The position numbers were made by a program, and so were the translations under genes. From JBEHWX01 sp048498995 (lineage in GTDB: Bacteria; Bacteroidota; Ignavibacteria; OLB7): a DNA stretch of 64,000 nucleotides. The stretch's first letter is position 1. Every line of letters begins with the position of its first letter. Below are positions 1 through 8,365 of this stretch, in pieces. The notes beneath the pieces were generated by a model, which worked only from the letters and a program-made list of their open reading frames with translations, made no database searches and had not been told where the DNA came from. Where the stretch lies: positions 48,882-112,881 of the forward strand of contig JBEHWX010000004.1 in the NCBI GenBank assembly GCA_048498995.1, written 5' to 3'.

Positions 1-406
1 AGCCGCTTTCCGAGCCGCCTGGCGAGCGGCTTTCCGAGCAGTTTCGCGGAGCGCCGGTGGGCGCCATGATCTCGCGCGCCATTCGGCCGAGCCAGGCGCC
101 GATGTATCGCGGGTAGAAGAGGGACTGGCTCCGCTGCTGGCGCACATGCTCGGCCTCGTGACGGAGGATCAGCAACCGGTCGGTCGGCGACCACTCGAGC
201 ACGCTTCCGATCAGATGCACGCGCCCGAACAGCGTGATGCCGGCCGCTCCGGCGCGGTGCGCCATCAGGGGAAGGGTAGGGGAGATATGGACCGGAAAGT
301 CGAGCGGGACGCCATCGAAGGCGCGCTCGATCCGCTCGGCGGATGTGGCGCCATCGGGCGTGAGCTCGCCGCCCCAGGCCGCCACGAGCTCCGCGGCGGA
401 GCTCAC
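1..406 (-). CDS. Partial HExxH protein, metallopeptidase-like (C-terminus cut by window edge)
   Basis: The frame is open from a GTG at 406 to the edge of the window, 135 codons. The GTG overlaps the upp stop as GTGA, which suggests translational coupling. Around codons 83-87 the protein reads RHEAEHVRQQ, so it contains an HExxH zinc-ligand signature. The continuation (SLFYPRYIGAWLGRM) resembles DUF4157-type domains, where HExxHVxQQ is typical. Seen: the motif, the coupling and the open frame. Inferred: a small zinc-binding protein or protease-like domain. It has no obvious signal peptide. The missing C-terminus prevents a firm family call. Confidence 0.55.
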   Translation of the reverse strand, partial: MSSAAELVAAWGGELTPDGATSAERIERAFDGVPLDFPVHISPTLPLMAHRAGAAGITLFGRVHLIGSVLEWSPTDRLLILRHEAEHVRQQRSQSLFYPRYIGAWLGRMAREIMAPTGAPRNCSESRSPGGSESG

Positions 407-1035
407 GTGTCGCACAGACGATCCCCGGCGTCGCCGAGGCCGGGGACGATGTAGCCGATATCGTTCAGGCGCTCGTCGAGCGCCGCGGTGAAGATCCTCA
501 CGTTCGGATGCGCGGCGTTGACGGCGCGGACCCCTTCCGGCGCGCAGATGATCGTCACCAGCGTGATCGACGCCGGGATGTCCAGCGGGAGCGCGGCCAG
601 CGCCGCGAGCGTGCTTCCGCCGGTGGCCAGCATCGGGTCGAGCAGATAGAAGTGCGCGCCGGCCAGATCCGGAACGTTCCGGTAGTACTCGTAGGGGAGG
701 AGCGTCTCTTCGTTCCGCTTCAGGCCGATGAAGCCGGTGGCCGCGGCCGGCACGATGTCGAGAAACCCCTCGAGCATGCCGAGCCCGGCGCGGAGGATCG
801 GCGTGGCGATCACGCGCGCGCGCAGGGCGCTCCCGTGAAAGCTCCCCATCGGCGTCTCGATCGGGATCGTCTCCAGCGGCAGATCGCGCGTGGCTTCATA
901 CGCCAGTGCCCGCGCGATCGTTCTCGCGCGGGCACGGAAGTCGACGGTCGTCGTGTCGCGACGCCGCATCACGGTCAATGCGTCGGCCACGGCGCTGTGG
1001 GCGACGATCGTGAGATTGGCTGGTTGTTCCATCAC
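403..1035 (-). CDS. upp: Uracil phosphoribosyltransferase
   Basis: This enzyme converts uracil and PRPP to UMP in pyrimidine salvage. The 210-residue length matches the family. The PRPP-binding loop LLDPMLATGGST is intact, and the C-terminal uracil-binding region GYIVPGLGDAGDRLCDT is present. There are two adjacent ATG codons at the start, and either could serve. It sits 16 nt downstream of the tatD fusion gene and overlaps the next small gene by 4 nt, so it is probably part of the long minus-strand operon that runs down from dut. Confidence 0.95.
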   Translation of the reverse strand: MMEQPANLTIVAHSAVADALTVMRRRDTTTVDFRARARTIARALAYEATRDLPLETIPIETPMGSFHGSALRARVIATPILRAGLGMLEGFLDIVPAAATGFIGLKRNEETLLPYEYYRNVPDLAGAHFYLLDPMLATGGSTLAALAALPLDIPASITLVTIICAPEGVRAVNAAHPNVRIFTAALDERLNDIGYIVPGLGDAGDRLCDT

Positions 1036-1051
1036 CCTGGGGATGTCGGTC

Positions 1052-2497
1052 TCAGAAGATCTTGCTGAAGTTCGGATAGATCAGCACGCCGAAGCGGGGC
1101 TGGCTGACCATGAACTCCGCCTTGCGCTTCGGCAGCGGACGCTCGCCGGTGATCGTGGCGAAGCGCCATTCGCCGATCGGCGTGATCAGCGCGTAGGGCG
1201 TCTGCAGGTTCAGCGACAGGCCGATCGATCCGCTGACGCCGAAGGCGTTCTCCAGCGACTCCTCGCCGACCTCGCGGAGCACCTGATAATTGTTGTGGAA
1301 GTAGGTGAGCCCGGCGCTGGCAAAGAAGCTGACCACGTTGTTGGCGTTGGCGATCGCGCGCAGCGAGAAGTCCACCGTGGTGTGATAGTTCGGCGGCGGC
1401 TTCACCCCCGGATGCAGATAGGCGAAGGTCGAGTCCTCGACCTTGTCGAAGGTCACGCCGGTGTAGATCACGTCGAACTGGAGCCAGTCGACGCCGAGGC
1501 TCTGAAACGGGCTGACCGTGAGCCAGGCGCCGAAGCCGAGCGCGGCCGCCTCGGTGACCGACTGGCTGATGTAGGTCGACGACGCAAGGTGCCCGCCGAT
1601 GCCGAAGAGCTTGTAGTAGCGTCCGTGGGGGACGGTGTCGATCGGCTTGACCGGGGTCACCCCTTGAGCCCGGCTCACCAGCGGGGCCAGGCCGACCAGG
1701 GCCAGGATGAGCAGCGCCAGCCGGAAGAAGCGGCGCGCGTTGAGAGTTGTGGTCTGCATGAATTCCTCGAGTGATTCCCCGCGCAGCTCGGCGCCCTTGC
1801 GCGCGATATGCGGCAGATAGCCCGGCTCGTTCCGCTTGCCGCGGAACGGGACCGGCGTCAGGTACGGGGCGTCGGTTTCGATCATGATTCTATCGCCCGG
1901 CACCGCCGCCACGACCGGCCCGAGCTTCGATTTGTCGTATGTGATGTTGCCGGTGAAGGAGATCATCCCGCCGAGCTCGAGCGCCCGGTGGAGCATCTCC
2001 TCGCCGCTGGAGAAGCAGTGAAGCTGAAAGCGGAGCGATCCGTCCTGCTCCTGTTCGAGCACCGAGAGCAGATCCTCGTCCGACTCCCGGTTGTGGATCA
2101 CCGCCGGAAGATCGAGCCGCTTGGCGATTCTGAGCTGTTCGCGGAAGACCTCGATCTGGCGCTCCCTCGGGGCGAAATGATAGTAGTAATCGAGCCCGAT
2201 CTCGCCAATGGCAACCGCTCTCCCCTCGGAAACCGGCCGCTCGGCGGCCAGGCGCTCCACCATCTCCAGATCCCGATCCTCGATCTCGGCGGCATGATGC
2301 GGATGCACGCCGAAGGCCGGGCGCACCTCCGGGAAGCGCGCGGCCAGCGCCCCGAGCGCCTCGAACTCCTCCGGACGCGTCGCCGGCACGATCATCGCCT
2401 CCACCGACGCCTCGCGCGCCCGCGCGACCACCTCGTCGATGTCCGCGGCGAACTTCTCCACGTAGATATGCGTGTGCGTGTCAATCAGCGATGGCAC
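1052..2497 (-). CDS. tatD: TatD-family metal-dependent hydrolase fused in frame to an outer-membrane-like protein
   Basis: Residues 1-258 are a complete TatD hydrolase, with metal ligands in DTHTH, GEIGLDYYY, VIHNRE, HCFSSGEE and IETDAPY. The frame continues without a stop into about 225 residues that look like an exported, beta-strand-rich protein ending in an aromatic residue. The join, MQTTTLNARRFFRLALLILA, is both the normal last helix of TatD and a signal-peptide-like segment ending LVSRAQG. An internal ATG at 1759, preceded by GAGG five bases upstream, could start the second protein separately (codon 247 onward, 236 codons with stop). The gene starts with GTG and overlaps bcp by 17 nt. 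It may yield one fusion or two products. Confidence 0.85.
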   Translation of the reverse strand: MPSLIDTHTHIYVEKFAADIDEVVARAREASVEAMIVPATRPEEFEALGALAARFPEVRPAFGVHPHHAAEIEDRDLEMVERLAAERPVSEGRAVAIGEIGLDYYYHFAPRERQIEVFREQLRIAKRLDLPAVIHNRESDEDLLSVLEQEQDGSLRFQLHCFSSGEEMLHRALELGGMISFTGNITYDKSKLGPVVAAVPGDRIMIETDAPYLTPVPFRGKRNEPGYLPHIARKGAELRGESLEEFMQTTTLNARRFFRLALLILALVGLAPLVSRAQGVTPVKPIDTVPHGRYYKLFGIGGHLASSTYISQSVTEAAALGFGAWLTVSPFQSLGVDWLQFDVIYTGVTFDKVEDSTFAYLHPGVKPPPNYHTTVDFSLRAIANANNVVSFFASAGLTYFHNNYQVLREVGEESLENAFGVSGSIGLSLNLQTPYALITPIGEWRFATITGERPLPKRKAEFMVSQPRFGVLIYPNFSKIF

Positions 2498-2939
2498 CGA
2501 GCACCTCCTCGACGTGTCCCTTCACTTTCACCTTCGGAAAGATCCTGGCGATCTTCCCCTTCTCGTCGATCACGAACGTGGTCCGCTCCACTCCCATGAA
2601 GGTCCGTCCGTACATGCTCTTCTCCTTCCAGACGCCGTAGGCCTCGGCGAGCGCGGCCCCCTCGTCGGCCAGCAGGGGGAAGGGGAGCGATTCCTTCTCG
2701 GCGAACTTGGCGTGGCGCTTCACCGTGTCCGGGCTCACGCCGATCAGCGCGGCTCCGGTCGAGGTGATGCGCGCCAGGTTGTCCCGGAAATCGCACGCCT
2801 CCTGGGTGCAGCCCGGGGTCAGATCCTTCGGGTAAAAGTAGAGAACGAGCTTCGTTCCACGATATTCTTTCAGCGAGCGGACCTGGCCGGTCTGATCCGG
2901 CAGCGAGAAGTCCGGCGCCGCGTCTCCTTCCTTGAGCAT
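2481..2939 (-). CDS. bcp: Thioredoxin-dependent peroxiredoxin, BCP type
   Basis: The 152-residue protein reduces hydroperoxides using a catalytic cysteine. The active-site stretch is FYPKDLTPGCTQEACDFRD, which contains the peroxidatic Cys and, five residues later, the resolving Cys of the PrxQ/BCP class. The N-terminus MLKEGDAAPDFSLPDQ is typical and fixes the start at 2939. The gene begins 2 nt after the upstream stop and overlaps the tatD start, so translation is probably coupled within the operon. Confidence 0.95.
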   Translation of the reverse strand: MLKEGDAAPDFSLPDQTGQVRSLKEYRGTKLVLYFYPKDLTPGCTQEACDFRDNLARITSTGAALIGVSPDTVKRHAKFAEKESLPFPLLADEGAALAEAYGVWKEKSMYGRTFMGVERTTFVIDEKGKIARIFPKVKVKGHVEEVLGAIAD

Positions 2940-2941
2940 GA

Positions 2942-3811
2942 TTACGGTTCGATGAGTGGAATGCCGACGAGCGTCCGCCGGTCGCGGATGAAGATCAGCT
3001 CGCCGTTCCAGATGAACATGGCTTCCTCGCCGGAGATCGGCTGGGCGCGGCCGATCGTTTCCCGATAGCGGAGCCGGCCGTCGCGCAGGATCAGCAGATG
3101 CGTGTCGACCCGATTGGCGAGCCGGGCCTCGGCCGATGCGCGCGTGGGCTCCTCGACGCTCGCCACCATGTAGCCGCCGTGGCGGGCGATGAAGGGAGCC
3201 CCGATGGCCTCCCGGACCTCTCGCGCGATCTGTCGTCGCGCCTCGTCGTGGCCGGGGTCCTCCTCGGAAAGCGGGAGGGATGGCACCCATCCCTCCCATA
3301 TCCTCATGTCGTCGCGGCCGGCCTGGAAGGCGCGGGCGCGCTCCAGGTCGCCGCCGAGCGTCTCGATGGTCCGGCCGTCGGACGGGTCGATCAGCTCCAG
3401 CGTGCTCCCGGAAAGGGGATGCTCCCGCTCGGCGAGCGCGGCCCGGGAATCTCCGCGGATCACCCGCAGCGCCGGATCGCTCCAGAGCACCCTTCCGGTG
3501 GCGCACTCGACCACCGTGGCGCCGAGGGCGCTCGGCATGTCGGGGCGGGGAAAGCGATGGAGCACCGCCAGATCGCCGATCGTCATCTCCAGCGCGATCC
3601 ACCACGGCTCCTCCAGCGTCAGATCGCGGAAGAGCGTGATCCCCTCGGAGGGCTCGACGCCGAAGAGCGTGAGCGTCTTCCGGTCGGGATCGCGCGCCTC
3701 GCCGATCAGCCGTCCGGTCGAGGTCGGCATCAGCTTCCAGATCACCCCGCCGGGAGTCAGCTCCCAGGCGGGGCGGAGTCCGTGCGCGAATATGCGTCGC
3801 AGCAGGCTCAC
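2942..3811 (-). CDS. Conserved hypothetical protein, possibly DUF4905
   Basis: This is a 289-residue protein with no clear signal peptide or membrane helix. It is rich in paired tryptophans and short beta-like segments (for example IWKLMPTSTGRLIGEARD and EEPWWIALEM). The spacing of these features recalls DUF4905 proteins of Bacteroidota and Chlorobi, but this is from memory and uncertain. The start is a GTG at 3811 with GGAG about nine bases upstream. It lies 61 nt after rsmI and 2 nt before bcp, so it is probably cotranscribed. No catalytic motif is recognised. Confidence 0.75.
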   Translation of the reverse strand: MSLLRRIFAHGLRPAWELTPGGVIWKLMPTSTGRLIGEARDPDRKTLTLFGVEPSEGITLFRDLTLEEPWWIALEMTIGDLAVLHRFPRPDMPSALGATVVECATGRVLWSDPALRVIRGDSRAALAEREHPLSGSTLELIDPSDGRTIETLGGDLERARAFQAGRDDMRIWEGWVPSLPLSEEDPGHDEARRQIAREVREAIGAPFIARHGGYMVASVEEPTRASAEARLANRVDTHLLILRDGRLRYRETIGRAQPISGEEAMFIWNGELIFIRDRRTLVGIPLIEP

Positions 3812-3872
3812 GGCATCACGGCTCCGAAATGACCGGGATCACGCGCCAGCGGAGATCGCCGCGCCGGCTCGA

Positions 3873-6266
3873 TCAACGGGGACGTCCTCCGCCGGGGCGA
3901 CCGCCGGGACGTCCGCCCGGCCTGCCGCCGGGGCGTCCTCCGCCGGGCCTGCCGCCGCCGGGACGACCACCGGGGCGTCCGCCCGGTTTGCCGCCGCGCG
4001 GGCTCCATCCGCCGCCGCCGCCACGGTTGCCGCCGCCGCGGTTGTCGCCGCGGCCGCCGAAATCACGCCCACCGAAATCACGCTCGCCGCCGAAGTCGCG
4101 ACCGCCGCCGCCACGGATATCGCCGCCACCGCCGAAGCCGCGCGGCATCTCCTCGCCGCCCCCCTCGGAGTCACGACGGCCGAAGCCGCGATTGCCCCCC
4201 CCTCCGCCATATCCGCGTCCCTGGCCGCGGAACCCGCCGCGTCCACCCGGAGCGCCGAATCCGCCACCCTGGGGGCGTCCACCGCCGGGACCGCGCCCGC
4301 CGGGGCCACGTCCTCCAGGACCACGTCCTCCAGGGCTACCAGGGCCACGTCCCTGGCCGCCGCGGAAGCCGCGCTCCTCGTCTCCCTCACCGCCGCGGCT
4401 CCATGCCGGGCGTCCCTCGGGGCGACCCTCCGGACGTCCCTCGGGGCGGCGTCCGGGGCGCTCGCCCCATCCGCCACGCTCACCGCCGCGCTCGTTGCCG
4501 CCGCGCTCACCGCCGCGACCACCGAAGCGCTGTCCGCCGCCGAAACGGTCATCCTCGCGACGTCCGCCGCGGCGCTCTCCCGGACGCTCTCCGCGTCCTC
4601 CGAAGCGATTGCCGCCGGAGCGCTCACCGCCGCCGAAACGGCTGCCACCGGAGCGCTCGCCACCGCCGAAACGGTTACCACCGGAGCGCTCACCGCCGCC
4701 GAAGCGCTCGCCGCGGCCGGGTCGCTCACCGCCGCCGAAACGGTCGCCACGGTCGGATCGCTCGCCACCGCCGAAACGGTCGCCGCCACGAGGCGCTCCG
4801 CGCTCCGGGCGCTCGCCACGCTCCGGACGCTCTCCGGCGTCGGGACGGGAGCGGCGGATCGGGCGGTAGCCGCCGCCGGCCGGCGGCCTCGACTCGGCCT
4901 CATCGCCATCATTCTCTTCGGTCTCATCCTCGCCCAGAGTCTCGAGATCCTCATCGCCGAGGCCGGCCAGGTCGAGCTCGGCCAGATCGTCAGCCTCGAG
5001 CTCCTGCTCGTCCTCGTCGAGGATCGGGATGCCGATCTGCGGTCCGAGGATCAGCACCATTTCTCCCTTGAAGCGCTTCTCGGCGAAGCGTGCCTGGAGC
5101 GACGCGATGGGGCCGCGCACCACCTGCTCGAACGGCATGGTGGCGTTCAGGATGATCGCGGCCGGGCGGTCCGGCATCTCCGCGGCGAGCGCGGCAAGGA
5201 GGGAGCGGAGCCGGAACGTGCTCTCCAGCATCAGCACCGTCTCCTCGCGCTCGGCCAGCGCCTGAATCGCCTCCTCGCGCTCATCCGGGAGGCGGGGGAG
5301 GGTGCCGGCGAAGCTGAACGAGCTGGTATCGAAGCCGCTCATCATCAGGGCGGTCATCAGCGAGCTGACGCCGGGGATCACGATCGGCTCGGCGCCGAGG
5401 GCGCGCATCTTCCGGATCAGCGGGCTGGTCGGATCGGCCGGCGCCGGAAGCCCCGGATCGTTGATCACGGCCACCTTCTTCCCCTGCTTGAGCAGCTCGA
5501 TGATCTCGTCGCTGACCTGCTCCTCGTTCCGCTCTCCCATCTCCAGAAGCTTCTTGGAGACGTTGTATTCCTTGAGGAGGCGGGCGCCGGTCTTGTACTC
5601 GCGGCAGACCACCAGATCGGCGTTCTGGAGTGCACGCTGCGCGCGCAGGGTGATGTCGTCGGTGTTGCCGATCGGCGTGCCGACCAGGAGCAGACGGCCG
5701 GGGAGCGGTCCGGCTCCCGGCGCGGTCTCCTCGGCCTCGGCGAGCTCATCCTCGTCGTCGGAATCCTCGTCATCGTCATCCTCGACGTCCTCATCGTCCG
5801 ACCCGTCGTTCTCCTCTTCCTGGCTCTGGCCATACTCCTCGTCGAACTCGAGCGCCTCGCGATCGGCGAGCTCTCCCTCGATGAAGGACTCGGCAACCTC
5901 GTCGCGATGCTCGAACGCGGCCGTCTCCTCGATGCCGTCGAGCTCGTCGTCGACATCTCCGTCGGCCAGATCGTCGTTCAGGATCTCCTCGATCCTCTCA
6001 TCGGAGAGGGGGAGTCCGCCGACCGGGCCGGCGGTCGTATCGGTATCGGGATCGTCGTCGGTGCCGGCGGTGGCCTCCGCGTCGGCGTCGGTCAGGGAGC
6101 CGACGGGGCCGGCCGGCGAATTATCGTCCACGTAGGTGGGATTCTCCGGAGAAGGGGCGTCTCCTCCCTCCGGAATGCCTGAATCAGGGATGCCCGAAGC
6201 CGGCATATCCGTGTTTTCGGGGGTGTTGTCGTTCGGGCTATCGATGTTGTTGTCGTCTGAGATCAT
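3873..6266 (-). CDS. rsmI: RsmI-type 16S rRNA 2'-O-methyltransferase with acidic N-terminal and RGG-rich C-terminal extensions
   Basis: Residues about 185-410 are a tetrapyrrole-methylase-fold RsmI, which methylates C1402 of 16S rRNA. Visible motifs are LLLVGTPIGNTDDITLRA, ALQNADLVVCREYKT, INDPGLPAPADPTSPL and IVIPGVSSLMTAL. Ordinary RsmI is about 280 residues, but this protein has 797. It has an acidic N-terminal region of about 185 residues, an acidic linker at about 410-465, and a 330-residue tail of GGERSGG/RGG/FGG repeats. The start ATG at 6266 overlaps the perM stop as ATGA and has AGGAA upstream. The tail is a real low-complexity coding region in frame with the enzyme. Arg-Gly-rich tails commonly bind RNA; that role here is inferred. 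Confidence 0.88.
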   Translation of the reverse strand: MISDDNNIDSPNDNTPENTDMPASGIPDSGIPEGGDAPSPENPTYVDDNSPAGPVGSLTDADAEATAGTDDDPDTDTTAGPVGGLPLSDERIEEILNDDLADGDVDDELDGIEETAAFEHRDEVAESFIEGELADREALEFDEEYGQSQEEENDGSDDEDVEDDDDEDSDDEDELAEAEETAPGAGPLPGRLLLVGTPIGNTDDITLRAQRALQNADLVVCREYKTGARLLKEYNVSKKLLEMGERNEEQVSDEIIELLKQGKKVAVINDPGLPAPADPTSPLIRKMRALGAEPIVIPGVSSLMTALMMSGFDTSSFSFAGTLPRLPDEREEAIQALAEREETVLMLESTFRLRSLLAALAAEMPDRPAAIILNATMPFEQVVRGPIASLQARFAEKRFKGEMVLILGPQIGIPILDEDEQELEADDLAELDLAGLGDEDLETLGEDETEENDGDEAESRPPAGGGYRPIRRSRPDAGERPERGERPERGAPRGGDRFGGGERSDRGDRFGGGERPGRGERFGGGERSGGNRFGGGERSGGSRFGGGERSGGNRFGGRGERPGERRGGRREDDRFGGGQRFGGRGGERGGNERGGERGGWGERPGRRPEGRPEGRPEGRPAWSRGGEGDEERGFRGGQGRGPGSPGGRGPGGRGPGGRGPGGGRPQGGGFGAPGGRGGFRGQGRGYGGGGGNRGFGRRDSEGGGEEMPRGFGGGGDIRGGGGRDFGGERDFGGRDFGGRGDNRGGGNRGGGGGWSPRGGKPGGRPGGRPGGGRPGGGRPGGRPGGRPGGRPGGGRPR

Positions 6267-7630
6267 GAATGCATTCCTGCTGCGGAGCTCTCGGCGGGGG
6301 GCACGGGCGCGCGTCGCGGGGCGACGCTCCGCTGGTACCACTCTTTCAAGAACATGATGATGATTGCCGACGCGGGTACCGCGACGAGCAGGCCGATGAA
6401 GCCGAGAAAATGACTGAAGATGAAGAGCGACGCGATCAGCACCATCGGATGGAGGCCCACCCGATCGCCGATGATCCGCGGCTCGACCACGTAGCCGTTG
6501 AAGGCGTGGAGCCCTAAAACCATGCCAGCGGTCACCAGGGTGTTGTACCAGAACCCGCCCGGCGCGAACAGGTAGATGATCATCGCCACGCCGAGATTGA
6601 TGAAGATGCCGAGGCTCGGAATCAGATTGAAGACGCCGGTGAGGATGCCGATCACGATGGCGTACGGGATGTCGAAGGAGAGGAGAATCGCCGTGGCCAG
6701 CGCCCCGACCAGCGAGGAGGTCAGGAGGATTCCCCGGATATAGGCGCTCAGGATCGTGTCGATCCGTTTGGCCCATGAGACGTACTTCGGCCGGTCCAGC
6801 AGCAGCGTGCTCCTGACGAAGATCCGGATGCGGTCGAAGTCGAGTATCAGATAGAAGGTGATCAGCGGGATCAGGATCAGGTTGATCACCCCTTCGAGGA
6901 TCGTGCTGACGTTCCTGACCACGTCGCCGAGCGTGGAGATCAGCCAGGTGGCAGCCTGCCTGATCTGCGGCTCCACCTGATTGGTGACCAGCTCGGTGGC
7001 GTCGCGACGGGAAACGCCGTAGCGGGTGAGGATCCGGATCAGCCGCTCACGGTCGAGCAGGCTGTTGGCGTTCCGGAGCCAGACCTGCGAGGAGGCCAGA
7101 AGGTTGTTGAACTCGTCGATCAGCCTCGGGATCACGAAGATCCCGATCAGCGCGTAGACGCCGAGGATGCCGAAGACCACCGCCAGCGTGGTCGCCCAGC
7201 GCGGAATCCCCTTGCGCTCGAGCAGCCCGACCAGCGGCGAGAAGAGATAGGCCAGCCCGAAGGCGACGATGAACGGCAGGAGCACGCCGGCCAGATTCAG
7301 CGCCAGCCAGATCACGAAGGTGAAGATCGCCAGTTGAATCGTCCGCCTGACGACGACCTGGCGGCGGAACGGGTAGAGGAAGTAGAGGAGCGCGGCGAAC
7401 GGGACGATCGGCGGCACCACCTCGCTGATGATCGCCGCGAGCATCAGCGCATAGAGCGCGAACCCGCCGAACAGGACGAACATCTGGTACGGCCGGAGCT
7501 GCTCGTGCATCGGGATGTACGGGCGTCTGCGCGCCCGCTTGCGCGCGCGCACGGCTGCCTCGGCGGCTTCCTCCTTGCTCTGCCGCTCCAGCTCGGAATC
7601 CTCGATCCGTTCTTGGCCGCTCTCTGCCAT
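6263..7630 (-). CDS. AI-2E family (PerM-like) membrane transporter
   Basis: This 455-residue polytopic membrane protein has a basic N-terminal cytoplasmic region of about 45 residues and about eight hydrophobic helices. It shows AI-2E/PerM features: IPLITFYLILDFDRIR in the middle, then YIRGILLTSSLVGA, GVFNLIPSLGIFINLG and GYVVEPRIIGDRVGLHPM near the end. Members export diverse small molecules or couple to sodium; the substrate cannot be read from sequence. It lies 186 nt after dut and is coupled to rsmI by an ATGA overlap. Confidence 0.88.
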   Translation of the reverse strand: MAESGQERIEDSELERQSKEEAAEAAVRARKRARRRPYIPMHEQLRPYQMFVLFGGFALYALMLAAIISEVVPPIVPFAALLYFLYPFRRQVVVRRTIQLAIFTFVIWLALNLAGVLLPFIVAFGLAYLFSPLVGLLERKGIPRWATTLAVVFGILGVYALIGIFVIPRLIDEFNNLLASSQVWLRNANSLLDRERLIRILTRYGVSRRDATELVTNQVEPQIRQAATWLISTLGDVVRNVSTILEGVINLILIPLITFYLILDFDRIRIFVRSTLLLDRPKYVSWAKRIDTILSAYIRGILLTSSLVGALATAILLSFDIPYAIVIGILTGVFNLIPSLGIFINLGVAMIIYLFAPGGFWYNTLVTAGMVLGLHAFNGYVVEPRIIGDRVGLHPMVLIASLFIFSHFLGFIGLLVAVPASAIIIMFLKEWYQRSVAPRRAPVPPAESSAAGMHS

Positions 7631-7816
7631 GGTCGATCGTGTCGGTTGCGTGAGAGTGGGAGGGAGCGCTCCGGAGAAGACCTCGTCCGCGGCGCGTTAT
7701 CGTATATGCGCTATCGTCGATACGCCGCGCCGCGCATTCCCGGAGCATTGCGTCGAGGCCGGATTCACCAGGTCACCTCCCCGTGGGGGCCTCGTTCCGG
7801 CCACGCTCGGTTCAGA

Positions 7817-8269
7817 TTATCCTCGTCCGGTGGAGCCGAATCCTCCGGCGCCCCGTTCGGTTGCGTCGAGCTCGGCCACCTCGTTCCAGACGACCGATTC
7901 ATAGCGCGCGATCACCGCCTGCGCAATCCGGTCGCCGCGGTTGATCGTGAACGGCTCCCGGCCGTGATTGACGAGGAGCACCATGATCTCTCCCCGGTAG
8001 TCGCAATCGACCGTTCCGGGGGCGTTGACCATGCCGATGCCGTGGCGCGCGGCCAGTCCGCTTCGCGGGCGGACCTGGCACTCGAAGCCCTCGGGAATCG
8101 CCATGGCGATGCCGGTCGGCACCGAGGCGCGCTCCCCCGGCGCGAGCGTGACCGGCTCGTCGACGGCCGCGCGGAGATCGGCGCCGGCGGCGCCGGAGGT
8201 CGCGTAGGAGGGGAGGGGAAGATCATCGAAGCCTTCCCGCACCCGGAGAATGTCGATCGCGATGGGCAT
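7817..8269 (-). CDS. dut: dUTP diphosphatase
   Basis: The trimeric dUTPase hydrolyses dUTP to dUMP, keeping uracil out of DNA and supplying thymidylate synthesis. All five motifs are visible in 150 residues: GAAGADLRAA, RSGLAARHGI, GTVDCDYRGEI, GDRIAQAVI and the mobile C-terminal RGAGGFGSTG. The length is typical. It follows the acyl-CoA dehydrogenase by 96 nt on the same strand and is the first gene of the dense downstream cluster. Confidence 0.97.
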   Translation of the reverse strand: MPIAIDILRVREGFDDLPLPSYATSGAAGADLRAAVDEPVTLAPGERASVPTGIAMAIPEGFECQVRPRSGLAARHGIGMVNAPGTVDCDYRGEIMVLLVNHGREPFTINRGDRIAQAVIARYESVVWNEVAELDATERGAGGFGSTGRG

Positions 8270-8365
8270 GGATCGTTCGGAATCGTGAGGCCCGTCTCTC
8301 TCGGAATGCGTTCCCGAGGGAGCGCTCCCCGGACCGCCGGCCGGCGGCCCGGGGGACGATGCGGC

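Noticed and set aside
3189..6182. A 997-codon plus-strand open frame opposite rsmI
   Set aside because: It is the mirror of a GC-rich, Gly/Arg-repeat gene. Its Ala/Ser-rich low-complexity translation has no family features, and the minus-strand frame contains the RsmI motifs.
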